Positions 7,784 through 17,030 of a stretch of DNA of 64,000 bases are shown here, piece by piece. The DNA is from JAEUSG01 sp964590225. GTDB lineage: Bacteria > Fibrobacterota > OXYB2-FULL-49-7 > JAEUSG01. The stretch spans positions 109,742-173,741 of the forward strand of contig CAZPWS010000001.1 in the NCBI GenBank assembly GCA_964590225.1, in the 5' to 3' direction. The position numbers were made by a program, and so were the translations under genes. Below the pieces are notes generated by a model, which was given only the letters and a program-made list of their open reading frames with translations, made no database searches and was not told where the DNA came from. Numbering within the stretch: the stretch's first letter is position 1; every line of letters starts with the position of its first letter.

Positions 7784-9439
7784 ATGCACTTGATAATCTT
7801 TATATCTGTGATTGTAGCAGTTTTTGCTGCCAATTCAAATGGAATTACAACTCAGCATAATGCAGATAAAATTTTTAACGGGAGATCGGTAAACCTTGCT
7901 ACCATGTCGGCGGATGGAAAGACAATTATTCCTGATCTCCGCAAATCGGCTCTTCCATTTACAGCCGAAATAATCAGCGATCCAATAGACCTGTGCGATA
8001 CTTCTGCCACTCCCATTTCCGAGGCAGCAACAGTTAAGTCAATTGAATTATCACTTGATGCAGGTAAAGCAAAACTCGGCAAATCAGTAAAACTCTTCAT
8101 CAGTTTTAGTGACAACCCATTTTCTGATTTTTCTTGGAGCTCATGGACGGAAATAAAAAAAACAAAAATTAAAAAGAGTTCAGTAAATGGAAGATATCTT
8201 AAGTACAAAATTCTTCTATTAGCAACTACAAAAAGCGAACTTCCTTCAATTTCTTCAGTCACTATTTCAGCTCAAATCGTACCGAATAAGTTTGTTAAAC
8301 CACTAATAGCAAAGGAATCGTTGATACAGGAGGCCATTTGGGGCTCTATCCCATTTCAGTTCGAGCAGCCTTTTTACAAACCATATGTTGAGCTATTTAA
8401 AGAGATGGGCTACGACACTGTATGGAACAAATATGATGACGAACTAAGCAGAATTATTGCACTTAATACAGCTGTTGCACGGACACCAAACCCTGACCAC
8501 AGTGGGTGGGATGGTCCATACCCATTTGATGCAAGAGAACTTTGTAAAAAAACAGATAGTACCATGGTAATTAAGGGACATTGTATGTCCTACGCGGCTG
8601 TGCTTGTAGCCGCATTTACTTCCTTTGGTAAATACGCCCGCCATTGGGCAGTAAATGGCTTCAGGGATGCCGGCCACGAAGTTGTTGAGGTTTGGTCGGA
8701 TTCCCTGCAAAAATGGATTCATCTTGATCCATCTTTGAGTCAATACTATACAGATCCTGCAAACAATATCCCTATGTCTATTCTGGAACAACACAATGTG
8801 TATGTAAACTTTGTCGTTCGAGAGGGCGAAACAATGGCCGATCTGCATAAATATCCAATATCCGACAACTCTAACGATCCCCTTCGAAAGCGCATGAAGG
8901 AGCTTGGTGGAGGCAAAAAAGCTCCAATTTTGTGCATTGATAGCGGATGGCATTATGGGAAAAAGGTAAATATCGAAGAATACGACTGGGGTTGGTACCA
9001 TGGTTACACAGCAAGCGGATATATGCGTGTAACTACAAGAACTAATTTCGCATCACAAAAAGAACCTCTTTTCCCCCATTTTGGCTCTTATGTTGGATTG
9101 CATAATGTTTTTATGCATTGGGTTGACAAGAAAACACCACCGAAGAACGAAACCATAACCCTATTTACTGAACGAGCTCGTGATATCTGGTTCACGCTTA
9201 ATCAGGCAACCTTTAAAACAGTGAGAACGGGAGAAAAAGAACTCGTTGTAATGCTTGGCAATACACAACCTTTTTTTAAACACTACAAAATCGAAATAAA
9301 TGGAGTGGTTACAACTACTTCTGAAAACTCGATAAAATGGGTGCTTGATGGCACTACAAATTCATTAAAAGTTTGGCCAGTAGATGTCACTGGGCAACAG
9401 GGAACTGCGAGTTCTTTGACAATATTATACAAAGAATAG
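7784..9439 (+). CDS. Secreted transglutaminase-like (peptide N-glycanase fold) protein
   Basis: A 551-residue exported protein with an N-terminal signal (hydrophobic residues 2-17, IIFISVIVAVFAANS). Residues about 60-165 look like a beta-sandwich. The transglutaminase-like core has the expected triad order: Cys about 267 in KGHCMSYAAVLVAAF, His about 298 in DAGHEVVEVWSD, and Asp about 315 in KWIHLDPSL. A C-terminal beta-rich domain follows. A strong SD, AAGGAG, precedes the ATG. It lies 31 bases after top6A and 7 before the manC-like gene, so it may share the transcript. An exported protein next to a topoisomerase suggests read-through rather than shared function. Likely roles are cleavage or modification of glycopeptides or protein amides in the envelope. 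Confidence 0.75.
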   Translation: MHLIIFISVIVAVFAANSNGITTQHNADKIFNGRSVNLATMSADGKTIIPDLRKSALPFTAEIISDPIDLCDTSATPISEAATVKSIELSLDAGKAKLGKSVKLFISFSDNPFSDFSWSSWTEIKKTKIKKSSVNGRYLKYKILLLATTKSELPSISSVTISAQIVPNKFVKPLIAKESLIQEAIWGSIPFQFEQPFYKPYVELFKEMGYDTVWNKYDDELSRIIALNTAVARTPNPDHSGWDGPYPFDARELCKKTDSTMVIKGHCMSYAAVLVAAFTSFGKYARHWAVNGFRDAGHEVVEVWSDSLQKWIHLDPSLSQYYTDPANNIPMSILEQHNVYVNFVVREGETMADLHKYPISDNSNDPLRKRMKELGGGKKAPILCIDSGWHYGKKVNIEEYDWGWYHGYTASGYMRVTTRTNFASQKEPLFPHFGSYVGLHNVFMHWVDKKTPPKNETITLFTERARDIWFTLNQATFKTVRTGEKELVVMLGNTQPFFKHYKIEINGVVTTTSENSIKWVLDGTTNSLKVWPVDVTGQQGTASSLTILYKE

Positions 9440-9446
9440 TTGCTTT

Positions 9447-10532
9447 ATGAAAAATCTTTGGTCAGTAGTTATGGCTGGTGGAATTGGCGAAAGGTTTTGG
9501 CCACTTTCCACTAAAAAGGATCCTAAACAGTTTCTTCCTATCTTTGGTGGTGGCATTCCGCTACTCAAGGCCGCTGTGCTGCGTATGGGAAATAGCGTGC
9601 CGCCATCCCGTTCACTTATAGTAACTAACAGGACTTACGAAAAAGCAAGCCGTTCACTTTTTACTAAAGGCAAACAGCCGGTTGTTCTTGGTGAACCAAT
9701 CGGCAAAAACACTGCCCCAGCCGTAGCTGCGGCTGCCGCATATATCGAACGGCAAAATCCCGACGCAGTCATGGCCATTTTTTCCGCTGATCATATTATC
9801 AGCCCTGAATCCCTTTTTCAGAAATGTGTTCTTACCGCTGCAAAGGCGGCCGAGTCGTCTGATTCTCTCTTTTGTCTTGGTGTAAAACCTTCATGGGCAA
9901 ATTCTGGGCTTGGCTATATTGAAGTAAAGGGTAAAGTTGCCGCTAATTCCATTGCTGTGCGTGATGTGGTTCAATTTATTGAAAAACCGGACACCAACAG
10001 AGCGGCCAATTTTATTAAAAAAGGCAACTTTCTCTGGAATTGTGGAATATTTGTCTGGAGCGTAAAATCAATACTAAAAGCATTTCAGACGACAATGCCC
10101 GCCCTATATTTACAGATAGAACCTGCCAGGAAAGCAAAAACCGACTCGGAATTCAAGCGATCAATAAACGACTTTTATATAAAAGTTCAAAAAGAATCTA
10201 TTGATTATGGCGTTCTCGAAAAAGTTGACAATATTAAAGTTGTGAACTGCCCAATCGCATGGGACGATATGGGTTCTTACACTTCATTTAAAGCCCATTC
10301 CACTGCCGACAAAAGCGATAATGTGTTTATAGGCGATATTATCGACCTAAACAGTACAGGCACAATGGTCTATTCTGATTCCGGACTTACAGTAACCGCT
10401 TCCCTAAATGACCTTTTTATTATCCGCAAGAAAAATAAGCTCCTTGTTATGCACAAAAGCGTCGTGCCAGAAATGCGAACTGTTATCAACTCAATAAAGA
10501 AAAGCGGATTTGAATCTTATCTTAACAAATGA
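9447..10532 (+). CDS. manC: Mannose-1-phosphate guanylyltransferase (GDP-mannose pyrophosphorylase)
   Basis: A 361-residue cytoplasmic nucleotidyltransferase that makes GDP-mannose from mannose-1-phosphate and GTP. The signature loop MAGGIGERFWPLSTKKDPKQF starts at about residue 9. It is followed by GEPIGKNTAPAVAAAA, AIFSADHII (metal-binding Asp), GYIEVKG, FIEKPD and LWNCGIFVWSV in family order. The length matches single-domain GDP-mannose pyrophosphorylases; there is no fused phosphomannose isomerase. It supplies activated mannose for glycans and fits the glycan theme of the window. The symbol is given by family, not by proven orthology. It converges on speA with only five bases between the stops. 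Confidence 0.92.
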   Translation: MKNLWSVVMAGGIGERFWPLSTKKDPKQFLPIFGGGIPLLKAAVLRMGNSVPPSRSLIVTNRTYEKASRSLFTKGKQPVVLGEPIGKNTAPAVAAAAAYIERQNPDAVMAIFSADHIISPESLFQKCVLTAAKAAESSDSLFCLGVKPSWANSGLGYIEVKGKVAANSIAVRDVVQFIEKPDTNRAANFIKKGNFLWNCGIFVWSVKSILKAFQTTMPALYLQIEPARKAKTDSEFKRSINDFYIKVQKESIDYGVLEKVDNIKVVNCPIAWDDMGSYTSFKAHSTADKSDNVFIGDIIDLNSTGTMVYSDSGLTVTASLNDLFIIRKKNKLLVMHKSVVPEMRTVINSIKKSGFESYLNK

Positions 10533-10537
10533 TAAGC

Positions 10538-12436
10538 TTATTCGAAATAAGTGTAACCGTATAGGCCTGAACGGTAAATATTAAGAAACTCCCGTCCTTC
10601 CTGTGCGCTTATCCGTCCATCCTTTACTGCGGTTGTAACCCATCCTTCCATATCTCTAACCAGCCGCTTGTCATCAAACTGGACATACTCAAGAACATCG
10701 GCAACCGATTCACCATTAATCACTTTTTCAATTTCCCAGCCACCGTCCTGTTTTAAGACAATATGTACTGCGTTAGTATCTCCAAACAGGTTGTGCATAT
10801 CACCCAATATTTCCTGATAGGCGCCTACAAGATACACACCAACAAAATATGGTTCGTCCGGCTTGATATTATGGAGTGGCAAATTCCTTGTTATCTCTGA
10901 TTGTTTAACAAAAAAATCAATTTTGCCGTCTGAGTCGCAGGTTATATCCTGCAGTGTTACGCTCGATACTGGCTCTTCATCTAGCCGCTGTATGGGCATA
11001 ATTGGAAAAACCTGATCTATTGCCCACGAATCAGGAAGCGACTGGAATAGTGAGAAGTTGCAAAAATACTTATCGGCAAGCATTCTGCCAAGATTATGCA
11101 GCTCATATGGAGGGTGTTTCATTTCCGCCGAAAGCCTTTCAACTTTTCTCGCAATTCCCCAGAATAGTCGCTCCACACTCGCACGAGTAGTGAGATCAAT
11201 TGTTCCGAAACTAAATTTGTCGAGAACATCCTCATGAATCTGTAGCGCATCATGCCAGCTCTCAAGCATATTGGTATTGGACAACCCTTTATATATTGTG
11301 TGCAAATCCCTTAATTCTGAGGGGTCACTGCTACTGATAGTATGAACATTTTCGTTCCAGAACGCCTGACCAGCAGTCTCAAGCACATTGAACACAAGCA
11401 CAGAATGATGCGCTGTTAATGCTCTTCCAGACTCAGCTATAATATTAGGGTGTGGCAGCCCATTACCGTTGGCAACATCAGTTATGCTATATAAAACATC
11501 ATTAGCGTATTCCTGAATGGAATAATTAACACTTGAAGCGCTCGTACTTCTTGTACCGTCGTAATCGACACCAAGACCGCCTCCAACATCTACAAATTCA
11601 ATTTTAAATCCCATTTTATGAAGCTGCGAATAAAACTGTGCAACCTCTCTTAGTCCTGCCTTTATTTTTCGTATATTCGTAATCTGTGAACCAAGATGAA
11701 AATGGATTAGCTTAACACAATCTTCAAGCCCTTCGGCACGAATGATGTTGGTAGCCTCAATAAGCTCAGAGGCATTCAGGCCAAATTTACTTTGATATCC
11801 ACCAGATTCTTCCCATTTGCCACTGCCAAAACTGGCAAGTTTTATTCGTATGCCCATATTGGGCTTAACACCGAGCTGACGCGAAAGACGAATTATAAGT
11901 GATAGTTCGGTAAGTTTCTCGACAACAAGAAATATTTTCTTACCCATTTTTTGCGCAAGAAGAGCAAGTTCAATAAAATCTTCGTCCTTGTAGCCATTGC
12001 ATATTATCAACGAATCGGGATTATCCGGCATTGCGAGAACCGCATGAAGTTCCGGCTTTGAACCAGCCTCAAGACCTATATTGAATTTTTTTCCATATTT
12101 AACAATTTCTTCAAGAACAGGACGCTGCTGATTAACTTTTATAGGATACACATTATAATATTTCCCTTTATACCCATACTCTCGAGCGGCAGACTCAAAA
12201 CAGTTAGAAATCTGTTCTATGCGATTATCAAGAATATCTGAAAAGCGCAACAGTACAGGAGTCCCGATATCACGCAGTTGAAGATCCAGCATTACATCTG
12301 AAAGGTCGATAACTGGCCCACGCTCCTTTATTGGGCTTACTGTAGCATGTCCCTTGTCATTAATGTCGAAATATCCAATACCCCAACCGCCAACATTATA
12401 CAAATCGCGGCTGTCTTCAACTCTCCATTTCCTCAT
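10538..12436 (-). CDS. speA: Biosynthetic arginine decarboxylase
   Basis: A 632-residue PLP enzyme (fold III) that converts arginine to agmatine, the first step of one route to polyamines. The PLP-binding lysine is Lys100 in NVYPIKVNQQRPVLE. LEAGSKPELHA, HFHLGSQITNI and DVGGGLGVDYDG are the other signature loops. The C-terminal Cys-containing active-site segment is represented by FSLFQSLPDSWAIDQ and PMQRLDEEP-like residues. The length is as expected for SpeA. The start has GAGGGG about seven bases upstream. It diverges from the PBP gene across about 77 bases. Confidence 0.95.
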   Translation of the reverse strand: MRKWRVEDSRDLYNVGGWGIGYFDINDKGHATVSPIKERGPVIDLSDVMLDLQLRDIGTPVLLRFSDILDNRIEQISNCFESAAREYGYKGKYYNVYPIKVNQQRPVLEEIVKYGKKFNIGLEAGSKPELHAVLAMPDNPDSLIICNGYKDEDFIELALLAQKMGKKIFLVVEKLTELSLIIRLSRQLGVKPNMGIRIKLASFGSGKWEESGGYQSKFGLNASELIEATNIIRAEGLEDCVKLIHFHLGSQITNIRKIKAGLREVAQFYSQLHKMGFKIEFVDVGGGLGVDYDGTRSTSASSVNYSIQEYANDVLYSITDVANGNGLPHPNIIAESGRALTAHHSVLVFNVLETAGQAFWNENVHTISSSDPSELRDLHTIYKGLSNTNMLESWHDALQIHEDVLDKFSFGTIDLTTRASVERLFWGIARKVERLSAEMKHPPYELHNLGRMLADKYFCNFSLFQSLPDSWAIDQVFPIMPIQRLDEEPVSSVTLQDITCDSDGKIDFFVKQSEITRNLPLHNIKPDEPYFVGVYLVGAYQEILGDMHNLFGDTNAVHIVLKQDGGWEIEKVINGESVADVLEYVQFDDKRLVRDMEGWVTTAVKDGRISAQEGREFLNIYRSGLYGYTYFE

Positions 12437-12475
12437 AGCTATCCCCTCAAGAAAATTTCGATAGAGAAATTAACA

Positions 12476-12504
12476 TTTTCACGCAATGAAGATACTTATA
12501 TTTT
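12476..12504 (+). promoter_or_regulatory. Candidate promoter of the class A PBP gene, nearly leaderless
   Basis: TTTTCA (12476-12481), a 17-base spacer and TATTTT (12499-12504) form a weak sigma70-like promoter. Only nine bases separate the -10 from the ATG at 12514, and no SD is present. The transcript would therefore start within a few bases of the start codon. Confidence 0.35.
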
Positions 12505-12513
12505 TACTGTTTT

Positions 12514-14712
12514 ATGGCACAAAAAAAAAAGAAAATAATTACTCCGCTTATTGTTGTTTCTGCCGCCTCAATGGCAGTACTTTTTTCAGTACTTATCGCT
12601 CTGGGAATTATAAAGCTGTATAACTCGATTGAGAGAGAGCTCCCCTCTCTTGCACAGCTTGAAAACATTGAACCAAATCTTGTTACAAGGGTTTATTCTG
12701 CCGACGATTCTCTTCTTATGGAGTTTTATACCGAAAGAAGAATTTGGCGCTCCTTCGACGCAGTACCACCACAGATTTACAATGCAATTACATCAATTGA
12801 AGACAAACGGTTTTGGAAGCATTGGGGAATGAATGTTTATGCATGGCCGGCAATATTGGCTGAAGTTGTTATTATGCAAAAAAAAATGCGTGGTGGCAGT
12901 ACGCTTACACAACAATTAGCGAGAAATCTCTATTCAACAATTGGAACCGAAAGAAATCTTTTAAGAAAAATCAAGGAGCTTTTTACCGCGTTCCAGATTG
13001 AACGGACATATACCAAAAAAGAGATAATGGAATTTTATATTAATCAGGTATGCATGGGCGGTGGAGCATTTGGTTTTCAGGCTGCCGCACAAAAATATTT
13101 TGGAAAAAATCGTCTCACCGATTTATCAATAGCCGAGGCTGCTACTTTGGCAGCAGTGATACAGCGGCCGGAATACTACAGACCTGATTTTAAGCCGGAA
13201 AATGCCCTCAAAAGGAGAAATCTTGTTCTCGCCAACATGTTTAAAGATGCACATATATCAAGTGAAGAATACCAGAAAGCACTATCTACACCAATAAAAT
13301 CCCATACTTCCCAGCAGACACAAAATGGAAAAGCTCCATACTTCTCCGAATTCGTACGACAATACCTCGAAAGAACTTACGGTGCCGAGGCACTCTACAC
13401 CAATGGTTTAAAAGTCAAGACGACACTCAATTACAGAGGACAAATTATAGCTGAGGCCATTGCAGACTCAATGATAAACAGTATGCAGCGCGAACTCGAC
13501 AATAGATTCATGAACGCTGTTAACTTACCAAGAAGACTAAAACTGCCAAAAGAAGAGCTGCTTACGGATATGCAGAAATACGCAAAATTGGTCGATACCC
13601 TTTTTCAGGATTTACTTTCTAAAACAGATTTTGAACCGGATGAAAATGGTAAGCTAAAACCCAAAGTTTTGCGTGCCGCTTTACCTGACTCCATTAAATA
13701 CAGGCGTGTGCAACTAGCTTTTATCGCAACGGATAACAAAACAGGAGCAATTCTCGCAATGATTGGTGGAAGAGGCTTTGAAGAGACAAAATACAACAGA
13801 GCTGTTCAGGCCTATCGCCAACCCGGCTCCGCTTTCAAACCGTTTATTTATACAGTGGCAATAGATCAAGGCATTCCACCTACAGAACAGATACTTGACC
13901 AGCCATTCGCAATAAGGGATCCCATTCAAGGAGAATGGCAGCCACATAATTACGATAAAAAGTATCGTGGGTTTCTTACGCTTCGTAGAGCTTTGGCACT
14001 CTCCGTAAACACCATAGCAATAAAATTACAGCAGAAGGTTGGTACAAGGGCAGTTATAGATGTCGCATCAAATATGGGCTTAGACCGAAGCCATCTTCAG
14101 GAAGTACCCTCTCTTGCCATCGGATCATGCGAAGCCAAATTAATCGATATTGTCTCAGCATATAGTGTTTATCCAAATAATGGCATACGCGCTATACCGT
14201 ACGCAATCGACACAATATGGGACAGAAACGGCACAATAATTGAAGCAAGGCATCCTATTAGTAACTCTGTAATTCGTCCAGCAACCGCCTGTGTTATGGC
14301 GAATATGCTGCAATCAGTGGTTTCCGGAGGTACAGCTTACAGTGCATACGCAGCGGGTGTAACATGGCCATCCGGAGGAAAAACAGGTACCACCAATAAT
14401 TATACCGATGCCTGGTTTATTGGATTTGATTCCGAAATAACGGCAGGTGTATGGGTAGGTTTAGATGAAAAAAGAACTTTGGCGGATGGACGAACTGGTT
14501 CAAATACCGCTTTACCTTTATGGATTCGCTATATGCTGTTTGCAAAGGATAATATTGGCAAACCAAGAACTGATTTTATTTGCCCTGATGGTGTCAGTTC
14601 TCGCAAGATATGTAAGTCAACATTTGGCACCGCCTCTGCCAAGTGTGACTCTACATACATTGAAACCTTTATTTCCGGTACAGAGCCAGACACATGTACT
14701 GTTCATAGATGA
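12514..14712 (+). CDS. Class A penicillin-binding protein (PBP1A-type)
   Basis: A 732-residue bifunctional peptidoglycan synthase anchored by one N-terminal membrane segment (about 9-33). The GT51 glycosyltransferase domain has SIEDKRFWKHWGM (catalytic Glu about 96), GGSTLTQQLARNLY and the EFYINQVCMGGGAFGFQAA helix. The transpeptidase domain has the acyl-serine motif RQPGSAFKPF (Ser about 439), LSVNTIA and GGKTGTTNN (about 620-628). It polymerises and cross-links glycan strands in the periplasm. The second codon is followed by ten consecutive A bases (12521-12530), giving Lys4. No SD is visible. The stop lies two bases from the convergent heparinase-like gene. Confidence 0.94.
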   Translation: MAQKKKKIITPLIVVSAASMAVLFSVLIALGIIKLYNSIERELPSLAQLENIEPNLVTRVYSADDSLLMEFYTERRIWRSFDAVPPQIYNAITSIEDKRFWKHWGMNVYAWPAILAEVVIMQKKMRGGSTLTQQLARNLYSTIGTERNLLRKIKELFTAFQIERTYTKKEIMEFYINQVCMGGGAFGFQAAAQKYFGKNRLTDLSIAEAATLAAVIQRPEYYRPDFKPENALKRRNLVLANMFKDAHISSEEYQKALSTPIKSHTSQQTQNGKAPYFSEFVRQYLERTYGAEALYTNGLKVKTTLNYRGQIIAEAIADSMINSMQRELDNRFMNAVNLPRRLKLPKEELLTDMQKYAKLVDTLFQDLLSKTDFEPDENGKLKPKVLRAALPDSIKYRRVQLAFIATDNKTGAILAMIGGRGFEETKYNRAVQAYRQPGSAFKPFIYTVAIDQGIPPTEQILDQPFAIRDPIQGEWQPHNYDKKYRGFLTLRRALALSVNTIAIKLQQKVGTRAVIDVASNMGLDRSHLQEVPSLAIGSCEAKLIDIVSAYSVYPNNGIRAIPYAIDTIWDRNGTIIEARHPISNSVIRPATACVMANMLQSVVSGGTAYSAYAAGVTWPSGGKTGTTNNYTDAWFIGFDSEITAGVWVGLDEKRTLADGRTGSNTALPLWIRYMLFAKDNIGKPRTDFICPDGVSSRKICKSTFGTASAKCDSTYIETFISGTEPDTCTVHR

Positions 14713-14714
14713 TG

Positions 14715-17030
14715 CTATTGAAGCAGGCATATCCTTCTTATAAATTCCCTTCCAGAAATTGTCCTGATTGATACGAAGTAAACACCCCTTGGAATTGTTC
14801 TCCCTTTATCATCCCTACCATCCCACGCAAAACTGGTTAGCCCTGCACTACGCACAGAAATTGGCAAGAGCCTTTTAACGACTTTACCGGCCGCGTTATA
14901 TATTGCAATGTCCTTTCCCTGCTCAGATGAAACCAATGAGATACTAACATTAGTAACAAAGGGATTTGGACTCACCGTAATTGCAGAATATAAATCTTTG
15001 CCCACAAGCCGCTTCTCCGCCCCTATAAATAACGCTGTATCGAGAGAATACAATCCATTGCTCCTATTAAATGCAAGCAAATCATCGCCAACAGCCACAA
15101 TAAAACTATTGACATTATGTGCTATGACCATTGCGCTGTCGTAAAGCGGATCACTATCCTTGTACGGAGTTAACAGCGTTACCCATAAAGCGGTATCAGA
15201 AGAGGTTGGCTCCCTCATAGTCAGCCGCCACCCAAAAACAGTAGATGCCTTAGAAAGTGTATCGTCGCCAACGATACCATGTCCTACAAGCGGTATAAAT
15301 TGCGCACCAGAAAAAGGTTCACTAAAAACAGAATCAAACACCAGTTCTGGTTCGGCAGGCACCACAACCTTTCCGTCAAGCTTATAAAGTTTCCCATCAA
15401 GGCTGGTGTTATGAAACTGGAAGAAAGTGCCGGAGACAAGCGGCCTGTTTGGCGTATAGAAAACCGATTTCGGTGTAATTGATGAGGTTGCCCTTATCCA
15501 CTGATCAACAAGAAGTATTGAGCGATTTCTAACCGTAATAATACTCCGCTTCGCCGTCCTGCATTCAGTTGATAAATAGGCTTTGGTTAAGTCGGATTCA
15601 ACCCATGCAATTGAATCATTATATCCGCAAGATATAATATCTCCTGTTTCTAAACCACGGGAGGCCTTTGCTGACAGGTATTCAGCGAGATTAGCAGCAC
15701 TCTGAAAAGAGGGTTGTCTCTGCCTTTCAACGGAAGAAACCTGCATTAGTGAAGCACAACCAGCAGTTTTATTATTCCACTGCCCTACTTTAGTTATTAG
15801 CGGAGCGCCCATAAAAAGAGAAAACTGCCCCTGATCGTAGTGACCATGGTCCTCAAAGTAGTCTCCACACTTAAAGAAAAGAATAAAATCATCAAGTTCC
15901 CAACCACCTCTTGTATAAAAATGGCCAACCGACTGCTGACCAAAAAGGGCAGTACGATCCATCCGATAATTAGTCACAGAAATAGCTGCCTCGCTCCTTA
16001 ATCCCCAAAGATAGTAGATGTAAAGATAGGATCCATGCAACGGCCCGATAGAATTATCAGGACTCCTTTTTATCGGTAAGTAGTCTCGCCTACCCCATAA
16101 TTCGCCTAACTTGCGACTCTGCAAAGCTGCGTTAGAATCGTTAAAGAGTGCAGACAAAAGATCAGACACACTTCTTGCCTGCGCGAACGACATAAACATA
16201 AATTCGGAGATGTCATCTTTTTTTATCCACCCGCCATTCGGAGTAATATTGCGTATAAAGTACTCGCTCTCCCGCTTTGCAAGAAAAACCTCATCCGAGC
16301 TCGGATTTCTATCGGTCGCGCTCCATAATGAGGCCTGAAAAAGAAGATCCGACCTTACCGAGTGGTAAAAACCATATGACATTCCATTGCCAACTGCCCC
16401 ATCCAAATACAATCTGGAAGGAACATAAACTGAATCCCAAAAATAAAGAGCCGAATTAAGACGGTTTTCATCTTGTGGCCTTCCTTGATGTACAGCAAGA
16501 GCAATCGTTCCCAGCGCAGAAAGTGCAGCAGATGTCCGCGTATGAAAAATATGTGCCCCACGCGAAGCATTATAAAGGTAATCAATACAATCGGAAGCAA
16601 AAACTATTAACGCACCTCGGACAACTCCCTTCAAACTATCCGTAAAAAGTGGATAATGCCAGAGCAAATCGTAAGTTACAGCCGCTTCACGCATTGCTAC
16701 ACTTTCGTAGGTAGCCACTACCCTTGTAAATTGGCAAGCAAGGAGCAGTGTGAGCGCTCTTTGAGCAGCAATAGTGTCGTCGTAAAGCAGATATTTAACA
16801 GCATTATTAACCATATCGTAATAACCGGTGTCGGCAGTAACAGCCGAAAGATCCTCTTTTCGCTCAATACCGGCAGGACTCTGCGCAATCGCCCTTAATT
16901 CTGTTAGTGAAAGTCCGCGATCGGCATTAAGGTAAATCCTTGGACGGGCAGAGGTTACCGATAACGCAAAAAGTGAAGATGCAAGCGATAAAAAAGTAAA
17001 CACAATAACCCCTAAAAAGCGGGCATACAT
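14715..17030 (-). CDS. Secreted heparinase II/III-family protein with Por/type IX sorting domain
   Basis: A 771-residue exported protein with a signal peptide (FLGVIVFTFLSLASSLFALS, about 4-23). Residues about 50-330 form an alpha/alpha-rich domain. Residues about 370-430 carry the heparinase II/III signature EDHGHYDQGQFSLFMGAPL with the KVGQWN stretch after it. This family cleaves uronic-acid polysaccharides by beta-elimination. The last about 85 residues (SPNPFVTNVSISL, WDGRDDKGR, IPRGVYFVSI) are a FlgD-like / type IX secretion C-terminal module, so cell-surface delivery is likely. Its ATG overlaps the TAA of the upstream 1146-residue gene by one base (TAATG), showing tight translational coupling. 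The exact substrate is unknown. Confidence 0.82.
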   Translation of the reverse strand: MYARFLGVIVFTFLSLASSLFALSVTSARPRIYLNADRGLSLTELRAIAQSPAGIERKEDLSAVTADTGYYDMVNNAVKYLLYDDTIAAQRALTLLLACQFTRVVATYESVAMREAAVTYDLLWHYPLFTDSLKGVVRGALIVFASDCIDYLYNASRGAHIFHTRTSAALSALGTIALAVHQGRPQDENRLNSALYFWDSVYVPSRLYLDGAVGNGMSYGFYHSVRSDLLFQASLWSATDRNPSSDEVFLAKRESEYFIRNITPNGGWIKKDDISEFMFMSFAQARSVSDLLSALFNDSNAALQSRKLGELWGRRDYLPIKRSPDNSIGPLHGSYLYIYYLWGLRSEAAISVTNYRMDRTALFGQQSVGHFYTRGGWELDDFILFFKCGDYFEDHGHYDQGQFSLFMGAPLITKVGQWNNKTAGCASLMQVSSVERQRQPSFQSAANLAEYLSAKASRGLETGDIISCGYNDSIAWVESDLTKAYLSTECRTAKRSIITVRNRSILLVDQWIRATSSITPKSVFYTPNRPLVSGTFFQFHNTSLDGKLYKLDGKVVVPAEPELVFDSVFSEPFSGAQFIPLVGHGIVGDDTLSKASTVFGWRLTMREPTSSDTALWVTLLTPYKDSDPLYDSAMVIAHNVNSFIVAVGDDLLAFNRSNGLYSLDTALFIGAEKRLVGKDLYSAITVSPNPFVTNVSISLVSSEQGKDIAIYNAAGKVVKRLLPISVRSAGLTSFAWDGRDDKGRTIPRGVYFVSIRTISGREFIRRICLLQ

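Noticed and set aside
8444..9001. A 185-codon open frame on the minus strand
   Set aside because: It lies wholly inside the transglutaminase-like gene, has no SD, family motif or signal, and the sense gene has clear catalytic motifs.
10516..10551. AT-rich inverted repeats (CTTATC/GATAAG and CTTATT/AATAAG) at the manC-speA convergent stops
   Set aside because: The stems are short, have no GC core and no T-tract, so I do not call a terminator.
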